Origin: an uncultured Thiotrichaceae bacterium
Lineage (GTDB): Bacteria > Pseudomonadota > Gammaproteobacteria > Thiotrichales > Thiotrichaceae
Direction of reading: 5' to 3'
Assembly (NCBI GenBank): GCA_938038645.1
Contig: CALHTA010000031.1
Span: 1-7,615 of the forward strand
Length of the DNA: 7,615 bases
The notes beneath the pieces were generated by a model. The model ran no database searches. It worked only from the letters and a program-made list of their open reading frames with translations, and was not told the origin of the DNA. Positions 6,577 to 7,615 of this stretch are shown here, in pieces. A program made the position numbers and the translations under genes. Position 1 is the first letter of the stretch. The number at the start of each line of letters is the position of its first letter.

Positions 6577-6598
6577 TATTTCGATGCGATACGAAATA
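6577..6598 (-). promoter_or_regulatory. Inverted repeat in the leader of the lipoprotein gene
   Basis: TATTTCG and CGAAATA form perfect 7-bp arms around an 8-nt centre, 29-51 nt before the ATG at 6547. It could be an operator or a hairpin in the 5' untranslated region; it leaves the AAGGGGA ribosome-binding site (about 6558-6565) free. No convincing -35/-10 pair was found in the 6548-6738 spacer, although TATAAA at 6607-6612 is one AT-rich candidate. Arms of this length are expected a few times in a window this size, so only its position makes it worth listing. Confidence 0.3.
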
Positions 6599-6688
6599 TC
6601 TTATGTTTATATCAGTGAATTAATATTGTGATTCCAGCTAAGCGGTTGTCTTTTCCATACTAAGATGATTAGCCCCATGCAAAATCAC

Positions 6689-6709
6689 TAAGAAAAAACG
6701 TATTTCTTA
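6689..6709 (-). other. Weak AT-rich hairpin downstream of pgm
   Basis: TAAGAAA and TTTCTTA form 7-bp arms with a 7-nt loop, 30-50 nt after the TAG stop of pgm. Only one G-C pair is present and no T-run directly follows on the minus strand, so it is a poor intrinsic terminator. No better one is seen in the 191-nt spacer, so how pgm transcription ends is unclear; Rho or read-through into the lipoprotein gene is possible. Confidence 0.25.
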
Positions 6710-6738
6710 AAGGAATCTGTTATTTTTATTATCTTTGT

Positions 6739-7615
<877 letters not shown>

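Overview
The window looks like a piece of a gammaproteobacterial chromosome with moderate GC. Every gene I can support lies on the minus strand. The evidence is the conserved order accB-accC-prmA-(DUF3426 zinc-ribbon protein)-dusB-fis, which is characteristic of many Gammaproteobacteria; fis itself is largely confined to that class. I cannot assign a genus. The aroQ gene often found just upstream of accB is absent here.

In transcription order (right to left) the layout is as follows. At 7615-6739 is the C-terminal half of a phosphoglucomutase of the PGM1-like family, cut by the window edge. A 191-nt spacer follows (6738-6548) with an inverted repeat in the leader of the next gene. At 6547-4634 is a 637-residue lipoprotein built of four parts: twelve GGxQxx hexapeptides right after the lipid-anchor Cys, a Cys-bracketed block of Pro-Ala-Val-Tyr repeats, a very basic Gln/Ala/Arg/Lys region, and a C-terminal peptidoglycan-binding domain. 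It ends at a strong intrinsic terminator (4611-4584). About 310 nt of AT-rich non-coding DNA (4583-4272) then holds the presumed promoter of the next operon.

From 4271 to 1 the genes are tightly packed: accB and accC (biotin carrier and biotin carboxylase of acetyl-CoA carboxylase, the first step of fatty-acid synthesis), prmA (methylation of ribosomal protein L11), a zinc-ribbon/one-TM DUF3426 protein, a dusB relic, and the first 58 codons of fis (nucleoid-associated regulator). Gaps of 12, 3 and 9 nt between accB, accC, prmA and the DUF3426 gene point to one transcript. Through dusB-fis it links lipid synthesis, ribosome modification and growth-rate control.

The main anomaly is dusB. At its syntenic position only the C-terminal half remains recognisable. 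The N-terminal FMN-barrel half, including the catalytic Cys motif, is gone; homology runs upstream of the apparent ATG into an in-frame stop; and several cofactor residues are missing or changed. Even so, about 208 codons stay open. The second item of interest is the repeat-built peptidoglycan-binding lipoprotein. I did not find a mobile element, CRISPR array, tRNA or rRNA gene, or a clear multi-gene novel system.
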